64,000 bases of DNA from Aselliscus stoliczkanus (taxonomy: Eukaryota; Chordata; Mammalia; Chiroptera; Hipposideridae): assembly GCA_033961575.1 (NCBI GenBank), contig CM066733.1:104251921-104315920 (forward strand). Reading direction: 5' to 3'. Numbering within the stretch: position 1 is the first letter of the stretch; the number at the start of each line of letters is the position of its first letter. The notes below the pieces were generated by a model that made no database searches, was not told the origin of the DNA, and saw nothing but the letters and a program-made list of their open reading frames with translations. Positions 46,401 to 53,233 of the stretch are shown here, in pieces. Both the position numbers and the translations under genes were made by a program.

Positions 46401-48548
46401 AAATCCACTTCAATGTTTAAAAAAAAAAAAATGGTGCTTCTAGGCTTTTTCTGATGTTATCCTCTCTTCCAGCACTTCCATCTCAACTACCTACCTATCT
46501 ATACTACCTTTTAAGACCCACTTCAAATACATAAAGCCCTTTTTGACTTTAGGCTGGTAAATTACATTCTCCAATAAATTGTGATACATAGATAAGGATA
46601 TATAAGGTATTAATATGAAACAGCCTCAGAGGTTTTAACACTGTCTCTGCTCTCTACTCAGGATGACCCCTATCTCCCTCTCGCCTCCCCTATCTCTGTC
46701 AAATTAGTCCCTCAATCATCAGTATTGCCAGAATTCTTGACCATAACTGAGAGAAACTAAGTCAATTTGGATTAATAAATAGGATATCAATTCCTTCTCT
46801 ACCTTGAATCTGTGATCATTCTAGTATTTGAGATTTTAAAGGAATGAGGGAAAATTTCATTTAGTTCAAAAGTCATTTATCCAGTGCCTATCAGGTACCA
46901 CATTGACAGAGACCGAGACCCCTACCCTGCCAGTATCTTAGTTCCAGGATTCATCATTTATTATCTGGATTACTCTAAGGCATGCCTGGGCTAGTCTTGC
47001 CATTGTCCCACTTTCTACACAGCTGCCAAATGTTATTTCTCAAACGCGTCTAATTATGTTGCTCCTTCTGTAATTTCCCACTATCCTCAAGATAAAGTCA
47101 ATCACAGGTGTATGTGGCATTTCATGGCTTTGTCATGGCCTAAAAAGTCTCGTCTCATCACTTGTCACTCTCCACCCCCATCTCCAGCCCTCCATCCACA
47201 CTCTAGTTTTCCAGGAAGTTTGCAGTTTCCCAGAAACCTCCTCACAGTCATTCAAGCTGGTGCTTTGGCTACTCCAACTGCTTCTGGACAACGTTTTCAA
47301 GGCAGCTCCCTAAATACTTGTTTAAGAAGTTTCCCTTCCCTAGCATGTATCAGATGCTCCTTCTATGTTCACTCCCCAAATTTGGAAATATTGTATTTTT
47401 TTCTAAATGTCTGATTAGAAAAGACATGTTTACAAAAAAAAAAAAAAATTCCAAAAACTATATAAAGAATGACAAAATAATAGATCACCAACTCCACCAC
47501 AGATAATCACTGCTAAAATATTTATGTATCTCTATTCTCTTTATGTCTCCATCCACATCTCTGTCTCTAAGGTCATAATGGATACTGATTTCTAACTTAC
47601 TCTAACAATATATCCTAATCATCTTTACATGTGGATACACATTGATTTAAATCACTCTTTTTATTGGTGACACTATTTTTCACTGTATGAGAATACCAAC
47701 TTAACTCTACTGGTGCCTTTTAAGTTTCCCATTTTTTGCTCATTATATCCTTATCTTAGTTGTATTCTAACGTTTTTTAAAAGAGACCTTGAGGTATCAT
47801 TCATTTTAAAATTCCCAGTGCCTGCATACAGGATTTATTAGTGTTTCATGTAAAGGACGAACTTAAGTTTCTGGTTAACACTGTGAGTTAAACTTTCTTC
47901 TACAAGCATCAGGCTCAGTGCATTATTTTCTTGATCTTTCCTAACACAGTCTATTGAATTAACCTATTAATAAAAGAGCAGTAGAGCTGCCTTAAATTCT
48001 TTCTGATAAAAGGCAAGATAAGTGCAAACAAAACACAACTACAACGCTATTAATAACAGCAGCTGGTGTCCCTGCCGTGGCAAAGGAAGAAGGCACACGA
48101 CCTTGAGACACAGAGTGGAAGGCACAGCGTGGTCGCCGGCTCCAAAGGAAGGAACTCAACTCAAATGAGACAAAGGCCGCTGGATCTACAGCGCGGGTCC
48201 GCAGGCAGCGCTCTCCTCGGCCAGGACCACACGCCTGAGCTATTTTTCCCAGCCTCTGGGAAGGGGAGGGCGAGGACCCAGGCCGGCTAGCCATCGGACA
48301 GCAACGGCGGGGAACGAGAAGGTCTTGCACGGACCCCGCTGGGCGACCGGCATCAGCCCGCCACCCTCTCCCGCGCGTGCGCAGAACAGCGGGTCCGGGC
48401 GGTGGGCTGCGTGCGAGGGATCTCCACACACACACTCACCCGCTGACGAAGTTAAGCGAGGCCAGCCAGCCTTTGAGCCCCGGCACCCATACCTAGGCAC
48501 TCCTAAAAAACGACTCCCGGAGGAGCTGAGCTTGCGGGTTCCCAACAT
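28411..48548 (-). CDS. COQ3: COQ3, ubiquinone biosynthesis O-methyltransferase (7 coding exons, 348 aa)
   Basis: Gene-level entry. COQ3 is the S-adenosylmethionine-dependent O-methyltransferase that acts twice in coenzyme Q synthesis, in the complex Q assembly on the matrix side of the inner mitochondrial membrane. Coding exons: 48440-48548, 39886-40003, 37654-37806, 34736-34835, 32962-33204, 30223-30382, 28411-28574. Together they give 1047 bp (349 codons with stop), all in frame with GT-AG introns. The N-terminus (MLGTRKLSSSGSRFLG) is Arg/Ser-rich with few acids, as expected of a mitochondrial presequence. The class I methyltransferase signature is intact: motif I DVGCGGG in exon 4, GIDPVDEN and FDGVVASEVVEHV in exon 5, PGGALFITTINKT in exon 6. 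The human protein is about 369 residues; this one stops 15 codons before the position of the ancestral stop (see 28411). Neighbours are FAXC downstream and PNISR upstream, all on the same strand. Confidence 0.95.
28686..29106 (+). mobile_element. Long SINE (about 420 bp)
   Basis: The head is GGACCAGCCGAGTGGTGCAT, box B CGGTTCGGATCCCACATATG, then CTACAGCTAAGATGGTGAAC, a body of GAGCTG/GCAGCC imperfect repeats, CAACTAGACTGAAGAACAAA AGGACAGCAACTTG and CCCTCCCCCAATAAAA. It is flanked by AAAAGGATT on both sides. Same type as 844-1276 and 41946-42403. Confidence 0.9.
29160..29395 (+). repeat. MIR SINE, well preserved
   Basis: TGCTTGGGTTCAAATCCCAG CTCTGGTACC, TTGTGCAAGTCACTTAATCC, ATTTCAGTTTCTCACATGG and AGTGCTTGGAATTTGGTAAG are in MIR order. 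Confidence 0.88.
30223..30382 (-). CDS. COQ3: COQ3 exon 6
   Basis: 160 bp with acceptor TTTTTTAG|CCTGGT and donor TCAA|GTAAGT. It encodes PGGALFITTINKTQLSYALG, IVFAEQIAGIVPKGTHTWEK and FVSPENLESILES, closely matching the human exon. Confidence 0.96.
31037..31116. repeat. TA/CA-rich microsatellite
   Basis: Interrupted TATATA runs pass into CACACACA and back to TATAT. Confidence 0.9.
31615..32075 (+). repeat. Old L1 3' end
   Basis: The order GGAGACTAATGAGACATGGC, AATGCAATGTAGGATTTAGA TTGAATCCTG, TTAATTTCTCAGTTTTGAG, GTACCATGGGTTATA, ACTATTTTTGCAACTCTTCT and TTTAAAATTATTTAAACAAA follows the 3' UTR of old mammalian L1s. The middle (about 31805-31960) looks unrelated. Confidence 0.65.
32108..32155 (-). 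mobile_element. Body-less poly(A) insertion with 16-bp target duplication
   Basis: GATTCTTTCAGCTCTT at 32108-32123 and again at 32140-32155, separated only by 15 T and one G. On the minus strand this is target duplication, C, A15, target duplication, entered at a TT|AAGA site that suits the L1 endonuclease. Confidence 0.75.
32962..33204 (-). CDS. COQ3: COQ3 exon 5 (methyltransferase core)
   Basis: 243 bp, 81 whole codons, with acceptor CCATTAG|CCTCTA and donor TTAAAA|GTAAGA. It encodes PLGRLGASVLGIDPVDENIK, the acidic residue after beta-2 that contacts the SAM ribose, then FDGVVASEVVEHVIDLEVF and CCCQVLK. Confidence 0.97.
34183..34383 (+). pseudogene. Unidentified coding-like tail, possible processed pseudogene fragment
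   Basis: In one plus frame, 66 codons read AKASLHREAFSSKDTNAPEK, then TQQAKLLGFDTEASAKGQ, and end EETTKSSKLLK with TGA at 34381-34383. The composition (Lys, Glu, Thr, Ser, Ala, Gln) is unlike a random AT-rich frame. A stop lies directly upstream (34180-34182), with no ATG at the start and no good splice acceptor. It could be a retrocopy tail or chance. I do not recognise the protein. Confidence 0.3.
34541..34658 (+). mobile_element. Short SINE in COQ3 intron 4
   Basis: GGCCGGCCGAGTGGCACAGT ... AACACTGCCCTC and an A run of about 25. The flanks are GATAAATGAG (34531-34540) and GCATAAATGAGG (from 34659). Confidence 0.95.
34736..34835 (-). CDS. COQ3: COQ3 exon 4 (SAM-binding motif I)
   Basis: 100 bp with acceptor TTTAAAG|AGACAA and donor GAA|GTAAGT. 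It encodes RDNLLKTVANHQPGKPLSGM and KILDVGCGGGLLSE, with the glycine-rich DVGCGGG loop that binds S-adenosylmethionine. Its length is not a multiple of three, so skipping would shift the frame. SINEs in opposite orientation lie 77 bp downstream and 69 bp upstream (34541-34658 and 34905-35315). Confidence 0.96.
34905..35315 (-). mobile_element. Long SINE (minus orientation)
   Basis: Reverse complement of the long type: T run, TTGGGGAATTGGGGGAGGGG AACAGACAAGTTG, CTGGCCGGTCATTGGACAGC body, TTAACAGTAGAGGGCACAGTGG, GATCCAAACCAGTGG and GTCACTTGGCTGGCC. The flanks AAAAGTGTAAAAATTTT and AAAAGTATATAATTTT are the likely target duplication. Confidence 0.9.
35820..35858. repeat. CA-rich microsatellite
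   Basis: Imperfect ACACAC run with CGG and TG interruptions. Confidence 0.85.
35947..36179 (+). mobile_element. Mariner/Tc1-like element, internally deleted, with transposase C-terminus
   Basis: A 233-bp element bounded by TA at 35945-35946 and 36180-36181, the target duplication of the Tc1/mariner superfamily. The ends are inverted repeats: CCAGGGTGCCAAAAATGTAT at the left and, reading inward on the other strand, CAGAGGGTGCCAAAAAATGT at the right. Between them, codons 35971-36063 are open: VDTLVNVAQAVVHHNQKCLG then ADGNHFEHLL and stop, a C-terminus of the kind found in mariner-type transposases. The catalytic domain is missing, so it could only have moved with a transposase supplied elsewhere. 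Confidence 0.85.
36200..36314 (-). mobile_element. Short SINE (minus orientation)
   Basis: TTTGTTTTTTG and a T run, GAGGGCAGTGTCGCTGGCCC, CTGAACCGGGGCC and CCACTTGGCCGGCCCC. It begins about 20 bp from the end of the mariner-like element. Confidence 0.93.
36498..36571. repeat. Exact tandem duplication of 37 bp
   Basis: 36498-36534 and 36535-36571 are identical; each starts CAATGGCTTCCAATTATACT and ends AAAATCTTAAC. Confidence 0.95.
36645..36825 (+). repeat. MER5-like DNA transposon remnant (hAT-Charlie)
   Basis: GTAGTTCTCAAGCTGAGAG, CTAAAACATAGTCTTCTGACCC, GCATTTTGCATTTCTAACAA GTTCCCAGGTAATACTGATG and CTTGTGAACCACTGATCG follow the MER5A order. Confidence 0.78.
36965..37255 (+). repeat. Two L2-type LINE 3' ends
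   Basis: CTTGAGGGTAGTCTGGATCT with CAGTGCCTGGCCCATGCCATC and AATGAATAAATAAATG (36972-37060), and ACAGGGACTATATTTC with CAGTGTCTGGCTCCC and TAAATGTTTGCTGAATTGAA (37151-37255), are typical L2 3' phrases. Confidence 0.7.
37654..37806 (-). CDS. COQ3: COQ3 exon 3
   Basis: 153 bp with acceptor CCTCTAG|GTACCC and donor ATTAG|GTAAC. It encodes YPWTRLYSTSQTTVDSSEVK, FLALAHRWWDEQGVYAPLHS and MNDLRVPFI, the segment just before the methyltransferase fold; WWDE and LHSMN are hallmark residues of the UbiG/COQ3 family. Confidence 0.96.
38055..38260 (+). repeat. MIR SINE
   Basis: CCATTTACTGAGCACTTACT AAATGCC, TCATCTCATTTAATCCTCAC, ACGGATAAGAAAAGGGAGG and CCAGGATTTGAACCCAGG in MIR order. Confidence 0.85.
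38290..38790 (+). repeat. L2 LINE fragment
   Basis: TTTGTATACATTGTTCCCTC CACCTGGAACA, TCATCTTTCAGCTTTGAGTG, AAGTCTTGCCTGATTCTC and ACACTATGAGGGCTAGGCATG ... GTGCTCAGGAAACATTTGTCAAATAAA (ending at about 38778) follow the L2 consensus order. Confidence 0.8.
39660..39827 (+). mobile_element. Short SINE with long A-rich tail
   Basis: GGGCCGGCCGAGTGGCGCGG ... GACACTGCCCTC, then about 75 bp of A-rich tail with AAATA and AAAAC units. AAAACTATTATTGCATA flanks it on both sides. Confidence 0.96.
39886..40003 (-). CDS. COQ3: COQ3 exon 2
   Basis: 118 bp. The acceptor is GATTCAG|AGAATC and the donor TACAG|GTAAG. It encodes ENQFSWTLQIKPRVFREYRI...LNTMKTY, matching the human NQLSGTLQIKPGVFNEYR region. A young SINE (39660-39827) begins 58 bp past the donor, which puts a long U tract in the intron transcript. 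Confidence 0.93.
41946..42403 (+). mobile_element. Long SINE inside the old L1
   Basis: GGGCCGACAGAGTAGTGCGT head, CGGTTTGGATCCCAAATTAG, CTACAGCTAAGATGGTGAAC, CTAGACTGAAGAACAAGAAA, CCCCTTCCCCAATTCCCCAA tail and an A run. AATACTATAG flanks both sides (about 41936-41945 and 42403-42412). Confidence 0.92.
43460..43601 (-). mobile_element. SINE, middle-length type, 5' truncated, with (AAAT)n tail
   Basis: CTGAGCCATCCTGTCACCTG TTGGCAGCTCAGC and GGGCTGGGCATCGAATAGCT GTTGCTCAGAGC are the reverse complement of the middle-length SINE. The tail has become a TTTA repeat (about 43460-43493). Confidence 0.85.
45282..45469 (-). mobile_element. Older tRNA-derived SINE of a different subfamily
   Basis: Read on the minus strand: GGGTCAGCCAGTTAGCTCAG, GTTAGAGCGCAGGCTCTTAA, a B box in TTGCTGGTTTGATCCCCACA, then TGCCCTCCACAACTAGATTG and AAAAACACACTGTTCCCCAATAAA. 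The flanks CTGCACCTTG at 45272-45281 and 45473-45482 are the target duplication. The tail recalls Rhin-type SINEs of horseshoe bats (from memory). Confidence 0.85.
45880..46154 (+). repeat. Ancient LTR-retroelement fragment (MaLR-like)
   Basis: TGATGGTATTAAGAGATGGGG CCTTTGGGAGG, GGGTGGAGCCCTCATGATTG, AAGATCCCAGAGGACACAG, GACCAGGAAGTTGGC and TTTATAAGCCATCCAGTCTG TGATATTTCATTACAGCAG are phrases of a common mammalian LTR repeat. Solo, no internal genes. Confidence 0.6.
46155..46266 (+). mobile_element. Short SINE with small internal deletion
   Basis: GGGCTGGCTGAATGGCGTGG ... CCTGGTTCGGTATATGAGGG: the usual TCCCACA of the B-box flank is lost. CAAATGGACAAGACA before and CAAATGGACCAAGACA after mark the target duplication. 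Confidence 0.92.
46920..47410 (+). repeat. L2-like LINE fragment
   Basis: TGTCCCACTTTCTACACAGC, AATTATGTTGCTCCTTCTG, TCAAGATAAAGTCAATCACAG and GCATTTCATGGCTTTGTCAT GGCC match the usual order of L2. Confidence 0.65.
48440..48548 (-). CDS. COQ3: COQ3 exon 1 (start codon and mitochondrial presequence)
   Basis: ATG is at 48548-48546. The 36 codons run MLGTRKLSSSGSRFLG to PRLTSSA, with donor GCGG|GTGAGT (intron from 48439). It lines up with the human N-terminus (RKLGSSGGWFL...SSA). A GTG two codons upstream is in frame, but ATG is the expected start. This exon is less conserved than the rest, as usual for presequences. Confidence 0.88.
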
Positions 48549-48572
48549 CGCCACAGAAAGGATCCGCCTCTT

Positions 48573-48578
48573 TTCCGG
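48573..48578 (-). promoter_or_regulatory. COQ3: ETS-type site (CCGGAA) near the COQ3 start
   Basis: The gene strand reads GGGACCGGAAAAGAGGCGG 25-30 nt before the ATG. CCGGAA is the core bound by GABP/NRF-2, which often controls nuclear genes for mitochondrial proteins. A single six-base match could be chance. Confidence 0.35.
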
Positions 48579-49222
48579 TCCCTCCCGTAAAAGATCCCCA
48601 ACAGAAAGGTTCCGAGATCTACTCTCGCACCGTCAGGAGCCAACCGAAGCACGGTTGCATTGATGGGTGTTACCATTTCAGTCTACTCTTCACGCTCCAC
48701 ACCTGTCAAATTGTGTATGCAATTATAGAATGCTTCCATTATCATAAACTTCAAGATCCTCTGTTAGGCCTATCCCTGTTATGACCACCACCTCAAACCT
48801 CGTGTTAAAAGCAGCCATCTCTCATGCTTCTACTTCATGCTATGTAATCTTTTATTTCCTGTAGCTCGATTTCATATTGAACAGGTGTCTCCTGAGGGCA
48901 TTTATACTACAATAACACTAATCCTAATTTAGAATCACAAAAGCATGTAAACACTTCTCTAAGGGTAGAATTGTATCCATTTCAAGGTACACAAATGTCA
49001 GAGGGCCAGCAGTCCAATTTATTTTCTGCAAATAACCTGATATTCTGGACAGGGCATATATTATATAGAAGAGTGTTAGACTAGGCAAACTTAATTTAAA
49101 GCTAGAAAGGTGATCAGTGACGCTTTACTTCTAAATGTGCAAAAGCCTTTCCTTACTAAGAACAATAAATTTCCAACAATCATTGTATATTTTCATCAGG
49201 CAGGGTCTAATTGGTAAAGGGT

Positions 49223-49440
49223 TTTTGTTTTTTTTTGAGGGCAGTGTCACTGGCCCTCATAAGTGGGACCCGAACCGGGGCCGCTGGCGTCCCAAGGCAG
49301 CGCTTAACCGCCGCACCACTCGGCCGGCCCGGTTTTTTTTTTTTTTAAAGGGCAGTGCCACTGGCCCTCACATGTGGGATCCAAACCGGGGCCACTGGCG
49401 TCCCAAGCCAGCTCTTAACCATCGCACCACTCTACCAGCC
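49223..49440 (-). mobile_element. Two short SINEs in tandem, same orientation
   Basis: Unit A (49223-49330) and unit B (49331-49440) are both complete on the minus strand: T run, GAGGGCAGTGTCACTGGCCC or GGGCAGTGCCACTGGCCCTC, AACCGGGGCC, CCACTCGGCCGGCCCGG or CCACTCTACCAGCCCGG. GGTAAAGGGTT occurs once before (49212-49222) and once after the pair (49441-49451). Confidence 0.93.
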
Positions 49441-50424
49441 CGGTAAAGGGTTCTTGAAATTGGTGAAATTTACTGTCTAGTAACGGTCTTTCACTTATGG
49501 CTTCTTAGTAAAATATTGACTTTCTCCTAAGAGTTGTTGCAGGCTTTTCAGTCATCTCTTCAGAGCTCTTGTCAAGATGGCAGAAAGCTCTACACAAAAG
49601 TACATTTAGTATGTATTCTAAATACTTGTTGAAGTGACAGAGGCAAGGAAAAAGCAAAGTGCAAATGAATTTCTAAGAGCTTTATTTAAACGTACTTTCT
49701 TTGAATGTACCACCTTCCTGGGCTTTAGGGTCATCCCACTACATTTTCAGTTTAACAAAAGCCATCAGTAATGTGTTTTAATACCAACAGGAAACAAAGG
49801 CATCTTGAATACCCACTAGCTTGGCTAAGCAAAATCAGCTCATAGTATTTTTCTCTACGGTATCAACAAAAGGGTTTTCCAATGACACTTAAATCTGAGT
49901 TGTGTTGGAAAGACTAGCAATTGGAATGTGGCATATGACCATTGCTGATTATTTCCAGGACTATCACTATGGTCTCATCCATAAACCTGTTGTAAACTAG
50001 AGCCTATAATTTATTTTACTATAAAAAACTAAGTCTTTAATATTTTAAAGTGCAATTTTATAATTTTTATATAAACTTATTTCATTCAAGTTAAGGGTAT
50101 AAAGTGCTCCTGTACAGCTAACAGCTTTATTCCTTTGAAATGATGCACTACTGCATCCATTCAGAGTCTAACTGGTACATCTTCAGATTTATGAAATTTC
50201 ACATAAATTGTTAACAGAATTATTAGAATGCTATCTTAACTTACCATAATCAGAATGTAGCAGATTTAACCTCTATATCTGATAAACACTTATGGTATAA
50301 ATGTAACTTATCATGCCTGAGTTACTTTAGGGCTAATAAAACCCCCATCTTCTCATTTAGGTTTAGACTGGAAAACCAAGTACTACTTAAAATTGAAGAA
50401 CTTAAGGGTTTGAAGTGTTCAAAA

Positions 50425-50580
50425 GCTTGGAGATAATCTAATCCTACCCTTATATAGCTGAAGAAATTAAGGCCCATAATGCTTCAGTGATTTGCCCAAG
50501 ATACAAGAAGCAGAGCCAGGACAATACAACAAATCCAATGCTATATCCATTAAACCATGCTTAGTACCACTTTAGAAACT
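50425..50580 (+). repeat. MIR-like fragment
   Basis: TATAGCTGAAGAAATTAAGG CCC, GTGATTTGCCCAAGATACA and CAGAGCCAGGAC fit the MIR core and tail. Confidence 0.6.
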
Positions 50581-51921
50581 TCACTAAATTAAAACAGATT
50601 TTAATGTATAAAAAAAAAAAATTTGGTTTGAATCAAAAGGTTTCCATAAAACATTACAGAGACTTTGGACATCATATAATTCCTATGTAAAATTCCCATA
50701 TAAAAAAAAAACTCACCTACTAATTAATTACACATCATGTACTTCTTTGAAGAAACAGAATGAATAACTCAGACACTAAAAAAATAAAAGACTATATTTG
50801 GGAAATTCACCTATTGTGTATTTATACCATTAGAAACAGATGCTAAAAAAGCGACATTTTACAATGGCAGAAAACATACACTGAGATTCCACACCAATCT
50901 TTATTTATAGTTTGGGGCCTGAAACAAGTTTTATAATTACCTCTTCCAAATTACATTTTATTCTCTTAATGGTGTGGTTTACCCCCATTCCACAAAAACA
51001 AGTATGATTAATACACTAGAAATATTTTCTTAAAGAACGTTTTAAGACAGTTTTTATTAACCAATCCAGACCAATGATTGTCTCAAAAACTGAATCTATT
51101 AATTTCCTGGCGGTGTCATTTTAGAAAAGACTTTATAACCAAATTATACATTTAATTAACTTATGTGTTTTAGCATTCACATCCCAAATCATGGAAGCCC
51201 TATTTTATAAAATCTTACCAACTCAAGGTAAACATACTTCATTACATGTCAATGAAAATGATGAATTGTCTAAATAATCATGAAAATCTGAGAAATCCAA
51301 ATATCTAATAACACTAATGTATCTACTAATAATCACATACATGACTGTGTTTTTAAAAATATCTACAGATTTAAATGATATGAAGCTTGCATATTATGGC
51401 AGCGTAAATAAAACTGTCAAATACTATTTTTGGCTCTAGTTCATATCTTGTCCAAAAATGTGCATATCATAGCCAGAACTTTTCTGTAGAATTTTATTCT
51501 GAAAATATTATTTCACTTGAAGATTGATCTAAAAAACATTTTAATATATGAAAATGTTATACAACTTATCTATTACAAATTAATTGGACAATTCGGCAAT
51601 TAGGTATACCGTGTTAGCTTACCTACATAAAAAATATTGCACACTTTCCTTTATTGTCTCCAGATGTGACTGAGGTCTAAACTAGATAGAATTCCAAACT
51701 ATTTAAAAGTTATTTTGTGAAATGTCAATTTTATAAACATCCGAACTAAATGTACTGTAAAACAACCATTTTGGTAAACATGCATTTATTCACAGTTGAT
51801 TTATTTCCTCTAGATAAATGCATAACTGCTCAAAATTATTTAAGAACCTATGTAGAGATACAAGAACACACTATACAAATCTATTTCTACCTTCATTTTG
51901 AGGAAACACTGACCTTGGCAA

Positions 51922-52029
51922 AGATCTGGCTTATTTTATTTTTTTCAATTTTTTAAAGTTTATTTGAGCCAAACTGCGGACATATGCTGGGAGCAAGGTT
52001 TCAAATGCTCCCAGATCTGGCTTATTTTA
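51922..52029 (-). mobile_element. 74-bp retroinsertion with 17-bp target duplication
   Basis: AGATCTGGCTTATTTTA at 51922-51938 and 52013-52029 flanks 74 bp. On the minus strand the insert reads GGGAGCATTTGAAACCTTGC ... TTTGGCTCAAATAAACTTT and then an A-rich end, so it looks like the 3' tip of a polyadenylated transcript (AATAAA) pasted in by L1. The source was not identified; an LTR-type transcript end is possible. Confidence 0.7.
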
Positions 52030-52911
52030 AAATGAATTATTGCTGGTAAAAAAAAAAACATACTTGAAAACTCTTCTGACACCTGCACCTTTCTTTTTTA
52101 AATTAAATTTTAAAAGCATTGGTTTTCAGGGATTTATCTGACTACTGTGGCATAAGTGAATAATTACATAAAAATGGACCCTGAAAGCAGCTGAGCACTT
52201 AAATGCCTGTAGAACCTCATTTTACTATTAAGTTATGACTTCTTAAATTGCTGGACCATTCTCTGAGCATTTTAAGAAAAATGACAAAACCAGACCATTT
52301 CAGTGTTATGAAACTGACACACACCTGCATAATACAGCATTCCTCCACTGAGCTGAGGTCATATTATACTTTAAAAATATAAATAAATATACTGAACTGT
52401 GAATCTTATTTCTATAATAACCCCAAAGTGTTTAAAATATGCTTCTAAAACAGAAGTAGGTAACTGCAGAATATAGCTCCAGACTTGAATATTAGTGTCA
52501 AACACAATCATTCCTTATAAATAACTCTATTTAGTTGTGTGGCTTGATTGATTCCAGCAATTTCATTTTACAGGGGGGAACCATACTTTATACACACAGA
52601 ATATATTACTTGAAAATTCCCAAATTAGGAATAGTTTAGAAAGATGTCGAATGCTTCCAAATGAAAAGTAAAGGTCTGTTTCTGGCCCTCTTCCACACCC
52701 TTAAAATTGGAAGTTGACAAAAATTCATGGGTACAATTTACAAACTTTGACAAACTATTGAAATAAAACCATTTTCTTTGGGGGAGATGAGAGGAAGTAC
52801 CTTTAAAACTTGTTATACAAAATTCCAGCTGCCTTTTTTATAAAAGTACGTTCCTTAGATTAAAATCATAAAATTAAGGTGCAAGAGGTTAACAAAAATG
52901 AACTAAAGAGC

Positions 52912-52917
52912 TTTATT
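52912..52917 (-). terminator. PNISR: Probable PNISR poly(A) signal AATAAA
   Basis: TTTATT on the plus strand gives GTCAATAAAGCTC on the gene strand, about 290 nt after the stop. It is the first canonical signal after the stop. Longer 3' ends are possible: further TTTATT sites lie at lower coordinates. Confidence 0.5.
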
Positions 52918-53202
52918 GACATCACAGTACATTCAAGAATAATGTTAAAAACATTACAGCTGAAAGAGAATGGCATGTTTATAGTCTTATGCACTATTAT
53001 TTGGAAGAAAAAAAAAAAGAAATACAAAGAAACCTTATTAAGTAACTCAGCAGCATTTGGAAAAAGTACACCTATTTACATATTAAAAAAAAAAAAGTTT
53101 CTGGTTTCACCTACACAGCCACAATGTGCCTCTATAATGAGACAAGCCCTTAAAACTCATGGAATTTTTTTAAACATCATGGCATTCTTGCCACATCATT
53201 CC

Positions 53203-53233
53203 TCAGCGTTTACGACGGGGAGGGGTTGTTGAT
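53203..53233 (-). CDS. PNISR: PNISR last coding exon (10 codons and stop)
   Basis: Acceptor TTTTTTTCAG|ATCAAC at 53233. The tail is R-STTPPRRKR with TGA at 53205-53203, matching the human C-terminus. It is separated from the RS exon by a 240-bp intron and is far too short to be seen as an open frame. Confidence 0.93.

Larger units (their letters stand above)
40004..48439. other. COQ3 intron 1 (8.4 kb)
   Basis: It is dominated by one old L1 (about 40560-45075), itself interrupted by SINEs at 41946 and 43460. An older SINE (45282-45469), an LTR-like fragment (45880-46154), a short SINE (46155-46266) and L2 sequence (46920-47410) follow. No coding exon was supported apart from L1 remnants. Confidence 0.7.
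48180..48640 (-). promoter_or_regulatory. COQ3: CpG-rich promoter region of COQ3
   Basis: About 450 bp rich in G+C and CpG, covering exon 1 and the start of intron 1, set in AT-rich surroundings. No TATA box is visible upstream of the ATG at 48548. The overlapping plus and minus open frames here are side effects of composition. Confidence 0.7.
48650..52890. other. Intergenic region between COQ3 and PNISR
   Basis: AT-rich, with one SINE pair (49223-49440), a MIR-like fragment (50425-50580) and a 74-bp retroinsertion (51922-52029). Part may be alternative PNISR 3' UTR. Nothing coding was supported. Confidence 0.6.
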
